From: Vicia villosa
Taxonomy: Eukaryota > Streptophyta > Magnoliopsida > Fabales > Fabaceae
Length of the DNA stretch: 64,000 nt
Assembly (NCBI RefSeq): GCF_029867415.1
Contig: NC_081184.1
Span: 73,940,364-74,004,363 of the forward strand
Direction of reading: 5' to 3'
Position 1 is the stretch's first letter. Each line of letters begins with the position of its first letter. A program made the position numbers and the translations under genes. This document shows, one piece after another, positions 32,002 to 42,378 of this stretch. The notes beneath the pieces are model-generated. The model saw nothing but the letters and a program-made list of their open reading frames with translations. It made no database searches and was not told the origin of the DNA.

Positions 32002-34404
32002 TGTAACACCCTTCTAAACCCCGCGGAAATTATTAAAATAATCCAGAGTAAAACATGAAAACAAGGGTGCCACAATTCCAATTAAAACAAATCATCATAA
32101 ATCAATTGTCATGCTTCACTTAGGAACGAATCATCAATTTAACAAAATCATGTTTTTACGCAACGGAATATTCATCATACAGATAAGCATAACATCATCT
32201 ATGCAATATCCCACAAAATTAATACAATAACAACACAATAGAGTAACATCATAGACTCTAAACTAGCGTTCCCCACTGTTACAATATCAGAGCATGACAC
32301 CGACGCTATAATTAATCAAACTGGCCTATGAGCTATCCTCACCAAAGCCACAAGCCGCTATTCGCCAATCTGAAAATGTCAACAGTAAGGGTGAGTCTCA
32401 TTCAAATTAACAAATGTTATTGAATCATAAATAATAACACATCATAGTTACATCATTCACCCAATTGTTTCATAAACAGACATTAAGACAAGTTTCATCA
32501 TCACAAAACAATCAACCAACACATCATCAATATTTATAACACTGGAATACATCCAATCATGTTGTAAAAGTCATGCATATGAATGCAACTGACACTATGC
32601 ATGTGGTACCAACATCATCAAATGGGAATAACCCATGACCGATCCAACAACATCAAGATACGGCCCTGCCAACACAGATTCCACACAATGGGAATCATGC
32701 CCTTCACTGATCCAACACAACCTTATGGATACAGTATCATCAATGAACATGAATGAATGCAAACATACATGAACATACTTATTCCATCGTTAAGTCTAAT
32801 GAGTAACATCATCAAATACTCATTTCATCATCATCATCATCATCATCAACATCATCATCATCATCATCAAAGTATGTTTATATACATTAGCATCATTCAA
32901 ATACAATCAATCATCATCATCATCATCATTAAAGAACATACATGTAACCACATCAATCATCATCATATAATTCTCAACATATCACCACATCATAATGTTT
33001 TTTTCAAAACAACATCTTATATTGTCACATTTCATCATATATGTCAACAATACATCATCCATCCAACAAACAAGATATTCACATGAATCATGTTTTAAAC
33101 ATAGCTTGTATCGTTACATCTTATCATATATATCCAAAACACATCATACATCAAAACAAGCAAATGTTAATAAAATAAATTCAATATGCTGCTCATTTTA
33201 TTATTATAACACAGAATATTTCATAAGCTTCATCCTGCTCGAAACGGCACTTAAAACAGACCAACGATTCAAAAGTTATGAACTTTTCAAAATGATTCAT
33301 TTTTCAAAAACCTTCAGCCGTAACGGGTTACGAAAATAATTTTTCAAAAAAAGCTTCAGCCGTAAGGGGTTACGAAAAGGCGTAACAGGTTACAAAAATA
33401 ATTTTTCAAAAAAAGTTTCAGCCGTAACGGGTTACGAAAAGGCGTAACGGGTTACGAAGAACAATTTTCCAAAACACAGTTTCAGCCGTAACCAGCCAAA
33501 AAAACCCATTTTTCACGACCGTAACCAGTTACAAGCCCGACCGTAACCGGTTACATCACCTGTAACAGCAAAAAAAAAGCACTTTTGACAGCAACTTATT
33601 TCCATCCAACACGACCCAAATCGAATCATTTCGACCATGCACGAAAAACAGAGTCAATTCACAATTATTCCATGTCATTTCATGCCTCAACAACACATTC
33701 AAACACAATCAAACATCACAAACAAGCATTTACACATACTTTATCAATTTGAAACACAACATCATCCAAATTGACTCAAATCCCTAACTCTATCATATGA
33801 CTCAATCGACATGAAATAATATATCTATATCAGTCCTATTATTCATAACCCAATAATAGATGTTAATCGGAAGAGTCCCCCCTTACCTTAGCCAAGTTAC
33901 TGGACTTTTCCTCTTCTTCCTCATCAAACCCGTAAGCCCTTTTCTTCACTTTCAGCAAGAATTCACAATCTTCAAACTCGCTTATCTCCCTCATCGAGAA
34001 CCTCCCTGACACGAATTAATATATCAAATCGAAGGAAATTTCGAGTAGAATCCGAATCTTTGAGAATTACCTGATTTGGAGTTACGAGCAGAGAGTTATG
34101 ACCCATTTTGTGAAGGCTGCACCATGAATACGAAAATGGCTTTTGTATATGAGTTCTTCTTCTCCCCTTCTTAGGTCTTTCTCCTATATTTCTCCATTTT
34201 CTCTTATTTTCTTGTTTTATCAAAACATAACATAATTTAGTAATGGGCTTCTTTACACTAACACCCCCACATTACTAACTCCACCCATGGCCCAACACTA
34301 CATTTTATTATTTATTCCCACATAATTCCAATAAAATGCTAATTCAAATTAATTAATTCAAAACTTAATTAAATTAATTAAATTAGAAATTTTGGGATGT
34401 TACA
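32002..34404 (-). repeat. Tekay-like 5' LTR (right copy)
   Basis: The 2403-bp LTR is homologous along its length to 26406-28793 and is followed by the GTGTT duplication. It carries a longer CAT microsatellite (about 32827-32870) and the palindrome cluster at 33313-33560. Confidence 0.88.
33313..33560. repeat. CGTAAC-GTTACG palindrome cluster, right LTR
   Basis: Counterpart of 27706-27960. Some units are decayed: CGTAAGGGGTTACG at about 33361 and GTAACCAGTTAC at about 33521. The mixture of intact and broken palindromes argues against strict conservation in this copy. Confidence 0.65.
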
Positions 34405-34478
34405 GTGTTGGCGCCATCTCTTCATTTTCAAAAATAAGTTCATTTTATTTTTAATGGAAGTTTTTCTATGAACGACTA

Positions 34479-34568
34479 AATCGTTCAGCTCACTTGGTTA
34501 CCACTTGCACACTTAAGCGCCTTTGACCTACAAGTCTGGGGTTCAAATCCCCCTCGCCCCAGACTTTT
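34479..34568 (+). other. tRNA-like module 1, unit 1
   Basis: CAGCTCACTTGG (34486-34497) resembles an A box, and GGTTCAAATCC (34540-34550) is a perfect B box inside a GGGG/CCCC T-arm. A T4 run follows at 34565-34568. No complete cloverleaf could be drawn by eye. Confidence 0.5.
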
Positions 34569-34641
34569 GTTTTATTTTGGTATTTTTCTATGTTAACTAA
34601 GTATGATATTCTTTGAATTGTTTGCATTGTTATGTCACCAC

Positions 34642-34738
34642 ACATGCCTAGCAGAGTTGGTCCAAGTTTTGTGCACTAAGTCCAAGGGCGTGGGTTCAAA
34701 CCCTTGTGACCACATTCCCTAAATTTTTATTTCTTGTT
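34642..34738 (+). other. tRNA-like module 2, unit 1
   Basis: TAGCAGAGTTGG (34649-34660) matches the A-box consensus exactly and GGTTCAAACC (34693-34702) matches the B box. A T5 run is at 34734-34738. Box spacing is tRNA-like. Confidence 0.6.
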
Positions 34739-34830
34739 TGTTTTGGTTTTTAACTAAACTTCAAAAATCATTTTAAAATAGAAAAATAAGTTAATTTTAT
34801 TTTTAATGGAAGTTTTTCTATGAACGACAA

Positions 34831-34920
34831 AATCGTTCAGCTCACTTGGTTACCACTTGCACACTTAAGCGCCTTTGACCTACAAGTCTGGGGTTCAAAT
34901 CCCCCTCGCCCCAGACTTTT
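34831..34920 (+). other. tRNA-like module 1, unit 2
   Basis: Duplicate of the module at 34479, with the A-box-like element at 34838 and the perfect B box at 34892-34902. Confidence 0.5.
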
Positions 34921-34993
34921 GTTTTATTTTGGTATTTTTATACGTTAACTAAGTATGATATTTGTTGAATTGTTTGCATTGTTATGTCACCAC

Positions 34994-35080
34994 ACACGCC
35001 TAGCAGAGTTGGTCCAAGTTTTGTGCACTAAGTCCAAGGGCGTGGGTTCAAACCCTTGTGACCACATTCCCTAAATTTTT
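34994..35080 (+). other. tRNA-like module 2, unit 2
   Basis: Duplicate of the module at 34642. The A box at 35001-35012, the B box at 35045-35054 and the T5 run at 35076-35080 are all kept. Confidence 0.6.
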
Positions 35081-36101
35081 ATTTCTTGTTTGTTTTGGTT
35101 TTTAACTAAACTTCAAAAATCATTTTAAAATAGAAAAATTAGTCTTTTTAATCCCTTCTTTTTTGTGTTTTTTATTTACTTTGAGTATTTTCATACCATG
35201 TTAAAAAATCACAAAAATATTTATTTTATTATTATTTTAAAATTAATCAAAAACAAGTCTTTTAATAAATGAAAAATCAACAAAAATATGTTTCCCTTTG
35301 AATATTTTTCTAAAGTGACTTAGTATAATTTTGTTAATACTTGTTTAGGGTTAGGTTAGAGTGTCTTTCACTAATATATGTATCCTTAGACCATTTCTCT
35401 TTAAAAAATTGGTATTTAACAATTAAAATTAATAAGGTTTAGGTGTATGTTTCAAAATCCTAATTTCTAAAACCCTAATTTAAAAATCTTTAGGTTTAAA
35501 ATCCTAACCAAAAAATTTGCAACATGTTGATCTTTGTTCATCCATGTTTATTTGTGATTGTGCATACTTGATGATTTTAATCCATGCTTTGTACTTAATT
35601 GTTATTTAAATATCATCTCTTATTTATTTTGTTTATCTAACCCCGTGTTTAATCATCACGTTAATCATTCATACATGATTTGAATTCAAGGGTTTAGATA
35701 CATTTATCTCTTACTTGTTAACACTCACTTGTTTGTTCTCGTACATACATGAGGCATTTATTGTTAATTGTTTAAGCTTGATGTTTTATCTAAAGGATGG
35801 GAATGATATTGACTAAATTGTCAAGGTACTTAAATTCTTTTCCAATCTCTTTTATGTTTGTGCAGAGTATTTTAAAGCTTTTCACTTGTCTATGGTTTAG
35901 TATTGTTAAAGCTTAACCAAACCCTTTTGTTTTGAAACCTTGGTATTAAGAATAGAATTATTCTCGGTGAAACTATTATTGATCCATTGATCTTGTTTTT
36001 AAACCTTGGTGTTAAGAGATGAATTATTCCCGGTGAAACTTCTCTTAACGCAATGATCTTGTATTTTAAAGCTTAGTCATTCTTTGATTTGTTTTAAAAT
36101 T

Positions 36102-36298
36102 GTTAAGTATTTTAAAGCTTAACCTTTTAAACTTATTAGGTATTTTAAAGCCTAATCCCTTTTATAAAATTATTAAGTATTTTAAAGCTTAACCTTTTAA
36201 ACTTATTAGGTATTTTAAAGCCTAATCTTCTTCTAAACTTGTTAAGTATTTTAAAGCTTAACTCTCTTTTAAAACTTGTGAGTATTTTAAAGCTCACA
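36102..36298 (+). repeat. Stem-loop array with fixed loop TATTTTAAAG
   Basis: Six units spaced 33-37 bp, at 36102, 36135, 36172, 36205, 36241 and 36277. The ten-base loop TATTTTAAAG is the same in all. Stems are GTTAAG/CTTAAC (units 1 and 5), ATTAGG/CCTAAT (units 2 and 4), ATTAAG/CTTAAC with five pairs (unit 3) and TGTGAG/CTCACA (unit 6). Changes occur on both sides of the stem together. Confidence 0.85.
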
Positions 36299-36300
36299 CC

Positions 36301-37033
36301 TGATAACACGATTTTATATCATATATTTAGCTTAAAATCCATAGATATTATCAGCATTTTCATTTAATTATATTGTTTTATTATGATATTATGCGGGTAT
36401 TTACGATGTTTCAGGTATTGCGTGCTTATTGAAGCTATTCGTGAAAAGGAAAAGAAATAGAGCAAAAAGCATCCATATTTATAAAAGAGTGGTGCCAAAC
36501 AAATAAAAGGGTGCAAAGAAGACCCAATTGTGCAAAGATGCAAGCCCAGCCCACGAAGGAGCTGGACACGACCACTTCAGCGCGTGGCCCACATTGAAGA
36601 AGACCAAGTAAAGAGTGGAGACGTCCGTCTCCCACTCTACTTTCCACGTCCATGCCACGTCATGAAGAGGAGACGTCCGTCTCCAACCGTTCCTAATAAT
36701 TCTCCACTTGAGACACACGTCTCAAGTCTGTTGCCAAGGTCACCTAAAAATGTGGAGACGTGAGTCTCCGAGTCCCAAGTCAAAAGTGTCTATTTTTAAG
36801 GAACAAATCTGCAGACCCTCAGCTATAAAAAGAGGCTGATACTTCAGTCCTCCAGGCCCGAATTTTTACTAACGAAGTGCTGCCGAAATTATTTTACAAG
36901 CGTTTATTTTTCTTCCGCATTTTATTTCATTCATTGCTTTCTTTTTCTCACAACAATTTCTACACCGGAGATTGTTGTGAACCTTTCATAGATCTAACCT
37001 TACGTTAGATATATTTTTTATTTTCCTTGCCTT
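36301..37033 (+). repeat. Athila LTR, first 733 bp, fused to env-like ORF
   Basis: It begins TGATAACACG and aligns with the start of the complete LTR at 50437 up to about 51170. After 37033 the similarity ends and an env-like ORF starts nine bases later, so about 1.05 kb of LTR and all of gag-pol are missing here. It holds a TATA box at 36824-36830 and four GAGAC/GTCTC inverted repeats at 36615-36765. The left flank ends ACACC; the matching target duplication would lie right of the window. Confidence 0.85.
36824..36830 (+). promoter_or_regulatory. Athila LTR TATA box upstream of env-like ORF
   Basis: TATAAAA is conserved at 50960-50966 in the complete LTR. It lies about 210 bp before the ATG at 37042, so a transcript would reach the env-like ORF after a short leader. 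Confidence 0.65.
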
Positions 37034-37041
37034 TAAACACC

Positions 37042-38303
37042 ATGCCTCCACGTTCTATCATCCGAAGTGTGCGCCTTGAGAGACCACCTCCCAACCTTTC
37101 ACAAATTATTTTTCGCGAGGATAACGATAATGCTCAACGTACAAAATTTCTGGCTTTCAACGAACGTTCAGTTATCCCCACAAAATATGTGAACACTGAA
37201 TGTCTAGAAACTTTGGGGTTATCAGATGGTGTCAACCGTTTACTCACAAAATCCAACTTACACCACCTCTGTACTGAATCCGCCCCTACTTTTGAGCAGC
37301 TCGTCTTAGAGTTCTTAAGCTCTTTCAACTACAACACTCCTTCTGATCAACCGCTCTTAACTGGTAACGTCCAATTTAGGATGTTTAATCGTGAATATGA
37401 TTTGGATCAAGAAGAAGTTGTTGCGTACTTGCAATTTTCTCATGAACCAGATGCTCGTCGCAACATTTTTGAAGAACTCAATCGCCAATCTTGGGAGCAA
37501 CTTGCTTTTGAATTATGGTTTAATCTAACTGGAGAACATGCTACTGGTTGGAGGAATCTTCATGCTTCCCACATTCAAAATCCCGCTATACGTTATTTTC
37601 AACGTGTTTTGGGTAACACAATTTTTGCAAGATCCAACAACCACAAGGTGAACCAAAATGAGTTATTTTTCTTATTTTGTGCACTAAATAATATCCGCAT
37701 CAATGTCGCACCATTTATGCTCCAACACCTCCAAGGATGTGTCAACGCTCCTGCCACAAACCCATTCTGTTTTGGCGGCATTATTACCACATTGGCATAT
37801 GCCTTAGGCCTCGCTGACGCCTCATCTCCCTTTCCCATTACATGATTCCTGCTCAGTCCCTCGATCTCACTTACTGCCGTGACTCTCACATGGTGTCACC
37901 ACGACGCGACGGTCGTTTCACTCTGGTGGTCAACAAAACTTTAATTCCAAATGTCATTCTACCATGCCCCGAGCGAATCAACATCCGTTATATTCAACGT
38001 TGGAGGCTCATTTTTGAAGATCCTCAAGAAAACCAACCTGAACATCATAATGAGCCGGTGGATGAAATGGAACAAGAGTTCAACCAAGCAGATGATGATC
38101 TTGATGCCAACCAACATCCTCACAATAATCCTCCACCAATTACTCTCGATGCCATATATCATGCAATTCAACGCCAAGACCAACTTTTTTAAGCTATGCA
38201 GACAAATCAAGACGAAACCTTAAGGCTAATTCGAGAAATGCAACAAGAGCACCGTGACTACGCTATTAGGACTAAAGGCCACTACACAGAAATTGCTACA
38301 TAA
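37042..38303 (+). pseudogene. Athila env-like ORF, copy A (broken)
   Basis: ATG at 37042 in the context AACACCATGCC opens a frame to 37845. Compared with copy B (48498), one base is missing near 37819, which shifts the frame. Reading resumes at 37842 and meets TAA at 38190, where copy B has CAA. The middle part (LEFLSSF, then FRMFNREYDLDQEE) resembles the ATHILA ORF-1/env-like family found downstream of pol. The C-terminus of the longer form is arginine-rich (TRRRRVR, about 38344). No signal peptide or membrane segment is obvious, so env identity is a family label only. Confidence 0.8.
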
Positions 38304-38377
38304 TTGAATGATCTCAACCTACGCACAAGTGGCTCTCCTCCTACTAGACGTCGACGTGTTCGCAGCAGAGGTGCATG

Positions 38378-41300
38378 TGTCGCACGCTCGCGAAAAATGA
38401 ACAGAGTCGCCACCAATATATTTATCCCATAAGGGAAAGGAATATCAGAAAACCTAGGAAAGGATAAGAACAGGGTCTTGCGACCAGAGAATCAAGGTAC
38501 GGGAGTCGGTTACACGAGGGGAAGGTATTAGCACCCCTCGCGCCCATCGTACTCGATGGTATCCACCTATGTTTGTTTCTATCTAAAGGGTGTATACTAT
38601 GTCTATGTCTATATGTGAATGAATGCAAAATGTAGGGAAAATAAAGAATTGTACTCGCATGGGCCCTACCCCGCTGCCTACGTATCCTTTTCAGGAATCA
38701 GAGTTACCGTAGCTCGGCTCAAGATTTTCTGTTTGTTTTTGTGTTTTTTAGTTGGGCGGAGTTAACGCTCGCGCTCTTGAATAAGGGGACAGCCTAGGAT
38801 GCAATAGAGCGGAGATAACAATGCCCTTAAGAAAGGAGAGAAGAGAGAGAGTTCGAGTGTTTCGAGGAAATCCCTAAGGCAAGGGAAACTCGAGTTACTC
38901 TTTGGTTTGTGTCTTTTAAAATTTGGGAACTTACGCCCGATTGGTTCCCTAAAGCAAGGGAGATCCAAGCACTCGAATGATTCCCTAAAGCAAGGGAGAT
39001 TCAAGCTTCCATTCCCTTTTTAATGATTTTCACTTTTTTATTAATGTTTTTAAAGTATTTTCTTTGTATTTTTTAATGGGATTTTACTTGAATATTTGTT
39101 AGATGTTTTAGTGTTGTAAAAGAAAAGAATGAAAAGAGGGGGACTAGCCTAATTTCTAAGCCTAGAGTTATTCTACTCTAAATCAATTGGCAATTTATTT
39201 ACAAGAGGAATTAAAACTAAAAATTCACATATATGTACAAAATGATTTATTAAAGCTTATTAAAACGATTAAGAAAAAAAAATCACAAAATATTCACAAA
39301 AATCAAAACACCCTAAGATATCTAGAAACATTTTTTATGTATTTTTTATTTAAGCAAAAAGTCAATTAATATGCAAAAAAAGAAAAAAAGAAAATCTATT
39401 TTTTCAATTGTTTTTGGTTAATAGCATGGAGGTGTATTAGTGAAATTAATATGAGTTAAAAAACATGCACAAGCGCTACTGGGCCAGAAACAGGGGGTGT
39501 GAGAATCAGTGGCACTAAGGCCCAAGTTCATTAGCGTGTGGTGCACTAGTAGATAAGGAGCGTGCTTCAGAAACAGGGCAAGGCCCAAGCACGCTATGGC
39601 CCAACGCTGTCCATTTCCCTCACGTCTATTTCATTTTTTGCTTCATTTATTTCTATTTTCTGTTCCATTATTACTGCATGTGAAATATTGTGGCTATTAT
39701 ATGGTTTCTTATTAAAATAAAACGTGACATTTAAAAAAATCAAGTGGACATGATATCAATTGGGCCAGAATGCATTTAAATCACTAAATGACAAAAGAGC
39801 TAAACCAGCCAATCACGAACCAACAACTCACGTTCCCTATCATGAAATTGCAACGAAGAACCACGTGAACAGTCTTCCCCCTCGTGAAACTGCTTCTTCT
39901 CCGACGGACTGAAACGCCTCCTACGGCGGCGTCGGAAGCAAACATGACCGGAGAATTTAAAAAAGGAAAACACAGTCCTCCATGAAATCGCACTCTGATT
40001 CCAAATATTACGTTCGTTTCTCCTATTTCTCACTCTAACATTCAAACTGAACAAATCTAAAGGAATCCTAACTTACGTAATCTTTATCAAAACTCTCTCT
40101 AATCACATCAAGGTATTCACAGTTAAACACGGAATTCGCCAGCGAGATTCAAACGCTCAAATAACGACAAATCGTGTATAAACAGAAAACAAACTCAAGA
40201 ATCGAAGAGAACTTTCGTAATTACAGCACTGAATGCTTGAACTACTGCATGTGATCCGAAGGTTCAAGGAACTCACCTGAAGATCTTGAATCTTGAAGAA
40301 GAAGAAGAGGCCTCTGATATGCGGCGGTAATCACTGAGAGATAGCCTTAACCTTCCATGTTTGAAATCTTATGGAATAGGAGATGTGATAACGAAGCTGC
40401 AAGTCTTGATTTTCACAGATGATGTTGATGATCTTTTAAGTCCAAAGCCAGCGGAGATGATGAAGATTGAATCTTAGTGGCGTTTCAATGGAGATTTGCA
40501 GAGATGTTGTTACATGTCGTTAGAGGGAAGTGAAGGTAGCGTGTTGTTGTGGTGGTGGAGAAGATGAAGGTTAATGGAGGATGATGAAGGTTATTGAAGC
40601 TTGGAGTTTGTTGTGGTTGTTATGGAGGTGAGAGATTTCGGTTATGGTGGTTGGGGCGGTTATGAAGAGGGTGATGAGAGAGAGAATAGAAATTGAAAAT
40701 GGAGAAATAGAAGTGTTGTGTGTGTTGAATGTGTGAAGAGGAGAGAACTTATATAGGGTGCATGGGGTGCATGGGAAGTTATGATGTGTGCTGCAGTGGA
40801 TAATATGGCAATGGCTGAGTATGAGTTTTCACGTGGCATCTTTCTATGCATGGCTATTTAGAGGAATGAATGTGTTGCAAATCTTCCCTTGAATTCTTGC
40901 CCATGTGGATCACCCATGGTGGTGACTTTGTATGCTAATAAGTTCTGTTATAGCCTATCAGATGACACAAGCTTGGCATCAAATTGAAGAGGGCATAAGG
41001 TACATGAGGTTTGGTGTTTGGAATATCTTGAATTGGCATCTAGAGATAGAAGAAAAATGGCCATGAACTTGTTGTGTCACCCTTGTATAGACTCTGCGCG
41101 CATGTGACATGGAATTGGCCCAGATTTCTAGCAAGAACAAGACTTGGTCAGGACATAACTTTGAGTCTTCTTATCTTGCTCCACACACATTTAATAATTT
41201 CCATCTATGGCTTGTTGGAAAGAGCACATGGCAAAGAGTACTTTAAGACCAAGCTTGTTCAAAATGGGGAATTGTGGAGGGAGAAAATTGAACTTGAATT

Positions 41301-42363
41301 CAGCCCACCATGTGTTTGTAGAAATGCCTTGCGCGTGACCTAGATCTTGGCCTGCCTGATGCTGCATTCTGGCCAGTGTGAGGGTGCCACTTTGGAGCTT
41401 CATAAATGATCCAACATTTACCCAAATGACTCAATTCTTGGTTCATTGTGTAGAGGGCATGGGGGAGGAGAGATGCATACCCAATTTGCATTCATAGCAC
41501 ATTTGTACATTTCTAAAATTAACTTGAGATTTGGCATGCCACATGTTTGATGAAATGCCAGGTCATGACCTGGTCCATGACCTGAATTGTGACTTGGCTC
41601 AAATGACTTTTCAACAACTTCAAACCATTTTATCTCTTCATACAAGCTTCAAATGAAAAAGTGTCCATCTACAAAGTTGTTCTCCTCCATGAGAGGAACA
41701 ACTTTGATGTTGGAAATTTCTCCAGAAAATGCCATTTGCCACGTGTAAATCAGGGCTGAAGTGGACTGCTCATCAAGATTTAAAGCCTTCAAAAATTTTC
41801 TAAGTGTCAAAACTTTCCTTTTTTGTCATTTTTCTATTTTGGCAACTCTTTGTCAAACTCCTGATTTTATCCATTCTTTGACTTTTCTTGATTGAATCTC
41901 CACCAAAAGTCAATATCTGAATAAATCTTCTGATTTTGACCCAAAAGTCAATTGTTCTGATTTTCCAGATTATTGATGAAATTCTTGATTAAATCTCCTC
42001 CAGTCAAATCCAGTCAAATGAAGACATCCACATCGTTAATATGAAAGCTTCTCACTCATAAAATCCATTCCTGACCAAATGTTGACCAGAAAGTCAACTG
42101 GTTGACTTTGGTCAAGGAAACCCTGATTAAGAGGATCAGATGACTTCTAAGCTTATACATTCTTGCCAATGCTATGAACTGGATGAAAACCCTGATTTCA
42201 AGAGGTCTTGGGCGAGCTGGTGACACCCCACATTAGGCTTCAAGTCTCCCCTTCTGACCAAGGACCAATGATACAGATGCATGCAATGATATGACCTAAA
42301 TGGATGCATGTTTATGAGTTGCAAGCCAGATAAATAAGGGTAGGACAAATTTGGGGTATGACA
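38378..42363 (-). repeat. 3' LTR of minus-strand Ogre derivative
   Basis: The 3986-bp LTR reads TGTCATACCCCAAATTTG...GCGTGCGACA on the minus strand. A TATA box (TATATAA) is at 40749-40755. The half-PBS TGGCGACTCT occurs inverted at 38403-38412, 25 bp from the LTR end. Open frames in it are short and without domains. Confidence 0.85.
40749..40755 (-). promoter_or_regulatory. TATA box of minus-strand Ogre LTR
   Basis: The minus-strand sequence CCCTATATAAG sits mid-LTR. RNA would start about 30 bp to the left and run toward 38378. Confidence 0.5.
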
Positions 42364-42378
42364 GCTGCCCCTATTTAA
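42364..42378 (-). promoter_or_regulatory. Polypurine tract of minus-strand Ogre derivative
   Basis: Minus-strand TTAAATAGGGGCAGC abuts the LTR. It is nearly identical to the LARD tract at 21671. Confidence 0.85.

Larger units (their letters stand above)
26062..34404 (-). mobile_element. Tekay-like chromovirus derivative, former three-LTR tandem
   Basis: An 8343-bp insertion with target duplication GTGTT (26057-26061 and 34405-34409). On the minus strand the order is LTR (34404-32002), PBS, decayed interior, PPT, LTR (28793-26406), a second PBS and leader (26405-26080), then only the last 18 bp of a third LTR (26079-26062). The second leader copy matches 31676-32001. The tRNA-iMet-type PBS, the TGTAACATCCC terminus and a chromodomain-like remnant point to a Tekay chromovirus. 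No intact gene remains. Confidence 0.85.
34430..35133 (+). repeat. 352-bp tandem duplication carrying tRNA-like modules
   Basis: Two units with a period of exactly 352 bp, measured between matching A and B boxes (34486/34838, 34540/34892, 34649/35001). Each unit holds two different tRNA-like modules. The units differ by a handful of substitutions. Confidence 0.85.
1244..36300 (+). mobile_element. Decayed Ogre/Tat Ty3-gypsy element, host of the nest
   Basis: This is the outermost element visible. Its order is gag/protease, intron, RT-RNase H, archaeal RNase H, integrase, long 3' UTR, PPT and 3' LTR, which is the Ogre arrangement. Copia A (left), a solo LTR (6413-9788), a LARD (12840-24092) and a Tekay derivative (26062-34404) are inserted in it. 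Target duplications prove that the sequence is continuous across the last three. The 5' LTR lies beyond the left edge. The stretch 34410-36300 follows the Tekay duplication, so it belongs to the same LTR unless an unseen junction exists. The 3' LTR then exceeds 4.4 kb and its end is not reached before the Athila insertion at 36301. Confidence 0.8.
34410..36300 (+). repeat. Probable Ogre 3' LTR, segment 3
   Basis: This is the sequence following the GTGTT duplication, so it continues whatever stood at 26061, which is the Ogre LTR. It has no ORF of interest. It holds a 352-bp tandem duplication with tRNA-like modules (34430-35133), a pair of longer inverted repeats near 35945-36055, and the stem-loop array at 36102-36298. 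It ends abruptly at the Athila LTR start. Confidence 0.65.

Noticed and set aside
37034..37042. LTR-to-env joint as a splice junction of a retrocopied RNA
   Set aside because: The full-length LTR shows no good GT donor at the matching place (about 51165-51180), so the idea is kept only as an alternative to deletion.
39784..40054. Overlapping ORFs on the minus strand within the Ogre LTR
   Set aside because: Short, in LTR U3, with no domain and no support from the other LTRs.
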